Shown here: one piece after another, positions 6,933 through 8,547 of the stretch | Layout of the letters: every line of letters starts with the position of its first letter | How positions within the stretch are numbered: the first letter of the stretch is position 1 | Assembly (NCBI GenBank): GCA_900770325.1 | Contig: CAAGKE010000167.1 | Span: forward strand, 1-8,547 | Length of the DNA: 8,547 nt | Source: Lachnospiraceae bacterium | GTDB taxonomy: Bacteria > Bacillota > Clostridia > Lachnospirales > Lachnospiraceae | Direction of reading: 5' to 3' | Made by a program: the position numbers and the translations under genes | The notes under the pieces: generated by a model | What the model saw: only the letters and a program-made list of their open reading frames with translations | What the model was told of the DNA's origin: nothing | The model's database searches: none

Positions 6933-7011
6933 GCAAAATATCTGATTTGCATCCGTCATTCTTTTTTCTGTTTATGCCAAAAGAACCTGCTGTGAACGCG
7001 AACCGTTCTGC

Positions 7012-7926
7012 CTATATCTTCTTTGAAATAATATACCTGGGCCTTCCCTTTACTTCCTCATAAATACGGGAAATATAATATCCGATCACACCCAGACTGA
7101 TCATGATCACACTGCCGATAAACAAAAGCAGCAATATCACTGTGGTAAAGCCTTCCACTGCATGTCCGGTAAAATATCTTACCAGCGTCTGAATCCCTAA
7201 AATCACTGCCATAAGAAATACCACAACACCGGCCCCTGTCACAAACTGCATGGGTGCCGATGAATACCCCACAATATTTGTTACGGCATATTTGACCAGA
7301 GACCAGGTAGACCATTTGGATTCTCCCGCTTCCCGCTCCTGTACATCAAACTCCACGGCTGCAGTCTGATATCCGATCCAGGAGGACATTGCCCGGAAAA
7401 ACGCATTTCTCTCCGGCATTTCCAGCAGCGTCTCCACTGCTTTTTTGTCCAGAAGCTTGAAATCCGAAGCCCGGGACATATCGATTTTAGTGGCCTTTGA
7501 CATCAGCCGGTAAAACAGGCCCGCAAAACTTTTGTGCAGAATACTTTCCTTCCCTCTGCTGCGCTTCACGCCTTCCACCACTTCATAGCCCTGTTCCCAT
7601 TTCCGGTACATCTCCACAAGAGCTTCCGGGGGATGCTGCAGATCACAGTCCATCACTGCCGTACAGTCTCCCGAGGCACTGGCCAGTCCGGCAAAAATAG
7701 CCGCTTCCTTCCCGAAATTCCGGGAAAAGTGTACACCCCTCACATGGGTATCCTTCCCGGCCGCTTCCTGGATGCGCTGCCAGGTACGGTCCCTGGAGCC
7801 ATCATCCACAAACACCAGCTCATAGTTAATTTTTTCTTTTTCCAGGATGTTTTTCAATGTTTCTGCCGTTTTCGGCAGCATGGCTTCCTCATTATACGCC
7901 GGAAGCACTACAGATAATACTGACAT
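7012..7926 (-). CDS. Polyprenyl-phosphate sugar transferase, GtrB/CsbB-like GT2
   Basis: This family 2 glycosyltransferase probably moves glucose, GlcNAc or another sugar from a nucleotide sugar to undecaprenyl phosphate, to supply decoration of a surface polymer outside the membrane. It has 304 residues. The GT-A domain shows VVLPAYNEE (6-14), VFVDDGSRDRTW (38-49), HFSRNFGKEAAIFAG (66-80), the metal-binding type motif MDCDLQHPPE (92-101) and the GESKWS segment (201-206). Two membrane spans close the protein, about 228-249 and 260-284, with a basic tail after them, as in GtrB, CsbB and YkcC. AGGAG lies about seven bases before the ATG at 7926, and an in-frame stop not far upstream excludes a long extension. 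Partners of this family are a GtrA-type flippase and a GT-C enzyme such as YfhO; neither is in the window. Sugar identity cannot be read from the sequence. Confidence 0.9.
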   Translation of the reverse strand: MSVLSVVLPAYNEEAMLPKTAETLKNILEKEKINYELVFVDDGSRDRTWQRIQEAAGKDTHVRGVHFSRNFGKEAAIFAGLASASGDCTAVMDCDLQHPPEALVEMYRKWEQGYEVVEGVKRSRGKESILHKSFAGLFYRLMSKATKIDMSRASDFKLLDKKAVETLLEMPERNAFFRAMSSWIGYQTAAVEFDVQEREAGESKWSTWSLVKYAVTNIVGYSSAPMQFVTGAGVVVFLMAVILGIQTLVRYFTGHAVEGFTTVILLLLFIGSVIMISLGVIGYYISRIYEEVKGRPRYIISKKI

Positions 7927-7990
7927 TTCTTTCTCCTGTTTCTTTTTGCTCTTCCTGTTTCTTTCTATTTCTTTCTTTTTCCTTCATTCC
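7927..7990 (-). promoter_or_regulatory. Long purine-rich leader before the GtrB-like gene
   Basis: About 60 bases up to the ATG at 7926 are almost all A and G on the minus strand, with a repeated AAAGAAACAGGA element (two copies) and only a few pyrimidines. The Shine-Dalgarno AGGAGA lies inside it. Such a tract would be unstructured and could help ribosome loading. It may also be simple-sequence drift; no promoter is visible in it. Confidence 0.4.
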
Positions 7991-8014
7991 GCTTGAACTG
8001 CCCGGCCGCTCATT

Positions 8015-8043
8015 TACTGCTGCCTGCATCATTCACAGCAGCA
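8015..8043 (-). other. Stem-loop in the gap between two glycosyltransferase genes
   Basis: On the minus strand TGCTGCTG (8043-8036) can pair with CAGCAGTA (8022-8015), 8 bp with one G-T pair and a 13-base loop. No U tract follows, so it is not a good intrinsic terminator. The rest of the 142-base gap (7927-8068) holds only the purine tract. Confidence 0.3.
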
Positions 8044-8068
8044 TGCTTCCCAAAACAGCATCATTTGC

Positions 8069-8547
8069 CTAAGGCCTGCCTCCGTGTAAAAGAGAAGACA
8101 GCTTTCTCTCCACCCGGTTTCCGAAACGCGACTCCAGGATCAGGCGCTTCCCGGTGGCGATCTGAAATCTTCTTTCACAGCTCCGGAACTGGTACAGCAG
8201 AAACTCCTGCCCATCCAGGCGCTGCATCTGCCGCAGGTCCTCCCGCTGCTGCTCATTGTAGATATAGTCCTCCTTCTGACCGGCGATTCCGAATTCCTCC
8301 AGTGCCTGCTCCTTATAAAGGGAAAACAGCTCCATATATGCCCGCACATTTCTCTGGGTCTTCAGAGAATACAGCAGTGCATCCCATGCCTTATTGGCAA
8401 AGCTCTGACGTACCGCCTCTGAAAATTCATTTTCCTTGCTCAGGCTTTCCAAAACGCTGCGATATGCCTGAATGGTGCAGGGCTGATTCACCGATGCCTT
8501 CCCGGTCAGACTCTCCGGATTATCCACACGGTAAGTTACCAGCGGCG
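8069..8547 (-). CDS. C-terminal part of a probable family 2 glycosyltransferase (N-terminus outside the window)
   Basis: The frame is open through the right edge, so this is the last 158 residues of a longer protein. A GTG at 8527 is not a believable start, since coding continues above it with PLVTYR. The visible beginning, PLVTYRVDNPESLTGKAS, resembles the segment after the catalytic core in Firmicute family 2 glycosyltransferases (Y-Y-R-V-D-N-P-x-S type). The remainder is a charged, mainly helical tail with segments such as YMELFSLYKEQALEEFGI and LRQMQRLDGQEFLLYQF; no membrane span is seen. No catalytic motif is inside the window, so acceptor and sugar cannot be stated. Its stop is 142 bases before the GtrB-like gene, in the same direction, and the two could be in one operon. 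Assignment rests on the short N-terminal segment and the neighbours. Confidence 0.62.
   Translation of the reverse strand, partial: PLVTYRVDNPESLTGKASVNQPCTIQAYRSVLESLSKENEFSEAVRQSFANKAWDALLYSLKTQRNVRAYMELFSLYKEQALEEFGIAGQKEDYIYNEQQREDLRQMQRLDGQEFLLYQFRSCERRFQIATGKRLILESRFGNRVERKLSSLLHGGRP

Noticed and set aside
6960..7011. Inverted repeat GAACG-GTTCG-CGTTC after the GtrB-like gene as a terminator.
   Set aside because: The stem is only 5 bp and no U tract follows, so I do not call it a terminator.
6840..7011. Promoter upstream of the first TagF-like gene (TTGGCA near 6978, TATAGA near 6910).
   Set aside because: No pair of boxes has acceptable spacing; the best pairing would need 19 bases with a poor -35.
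7892..8032. Minus-strand frame of 46 codons covering the purine tract and the start of the GtrB-like gene.
   Set aside because: No Shine-Dalgarno, low-complexity Lys/Glu/Arg product, and it overlaps a well supported gene start in another frame.
1..8547. Mobile elements, CRISPR arrays, tRNA or rRNA genes.
   Set aside because: No transposase or integrase, no regularly spaced repeat-spacer pattern and no RNA gene signature was seen on either strand.

Overview
All genes in this window lie on the minus strand, so transcription runs from the right edge (8547) to the left edge (1). The content is cell-surface polymer biosynthesis, of wall teichoic acid or polyol-phosphate type, from a low-to-mid GC Firmicute. 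Purine-rich Shine-Dalgarno sites, the TarI/TarJ pair, TagF-family transferases, a TagGH-type exporter and a DUF6273 protein with cytoplasmic helical repeats together suggest a gut Clostridia member, most likely Lachnospiraceae. The family-level placement is inference from gene content.

Right part (about 2620-8547, GC roughly 50-60% in hand-counted rows). It holds, in transcription order: the C-terminal end of a probable family 2 glycosyltransferase cut by the window edge; a polyprenyl-phosphate sugar transferase of GtrB/CsbB type; a first TagF-like polyol-phosphate transferase; TarI (ribitol-5-phosphate cytidylyltransferase); TarJ (ribulose-5-phosphate reductase); and a second TagF-like transferase. 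The last four are packed with a 4-base overlap, a 1-base gap and a 5-base gap, and should be one translationally coupled unit. TarJ makes ribitol 5-phosphate, TarI turns it into CDP-ribitol, and the two transferases presumably add ribitol phosphate (or another CDP-polyol phosphate) to a lipid-linked acceptor. GtrB would load a sugar on undecaprenyl phosphate for decoration outside the membrane.

Middle (2342-2624). A GNRA-loop hairpin follows the last transferase directly, and a near-consensus sigma-A promoter with an extended -10 element drives the left unit. Two transcription units therefore meet here, and base composition changes at the same place.

Left part (1-2341, GC nearer 38-42% in hand-counted rows). 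It holds a single-pass membrane protein with two helical repeats inside and a DUF6273 domain predicted outside, then an ABC-2 polysaccharide/teichoic acid export permease, then the N-terminal 157 residues of its ATPase, cut by the left edge inside the ABC signature motif. The exporter is the natural partner of the polymer made by the right-hand genes.

Points of interest: the DUF6273 membrane protein leading the exporter operon; a roughly 96-bp array with 16-bp period just upstream of the first transferase; two diverged transferase paralogs bracketing tarIJ, one with a hydrophilic insertion; and the composition break at the promoter.
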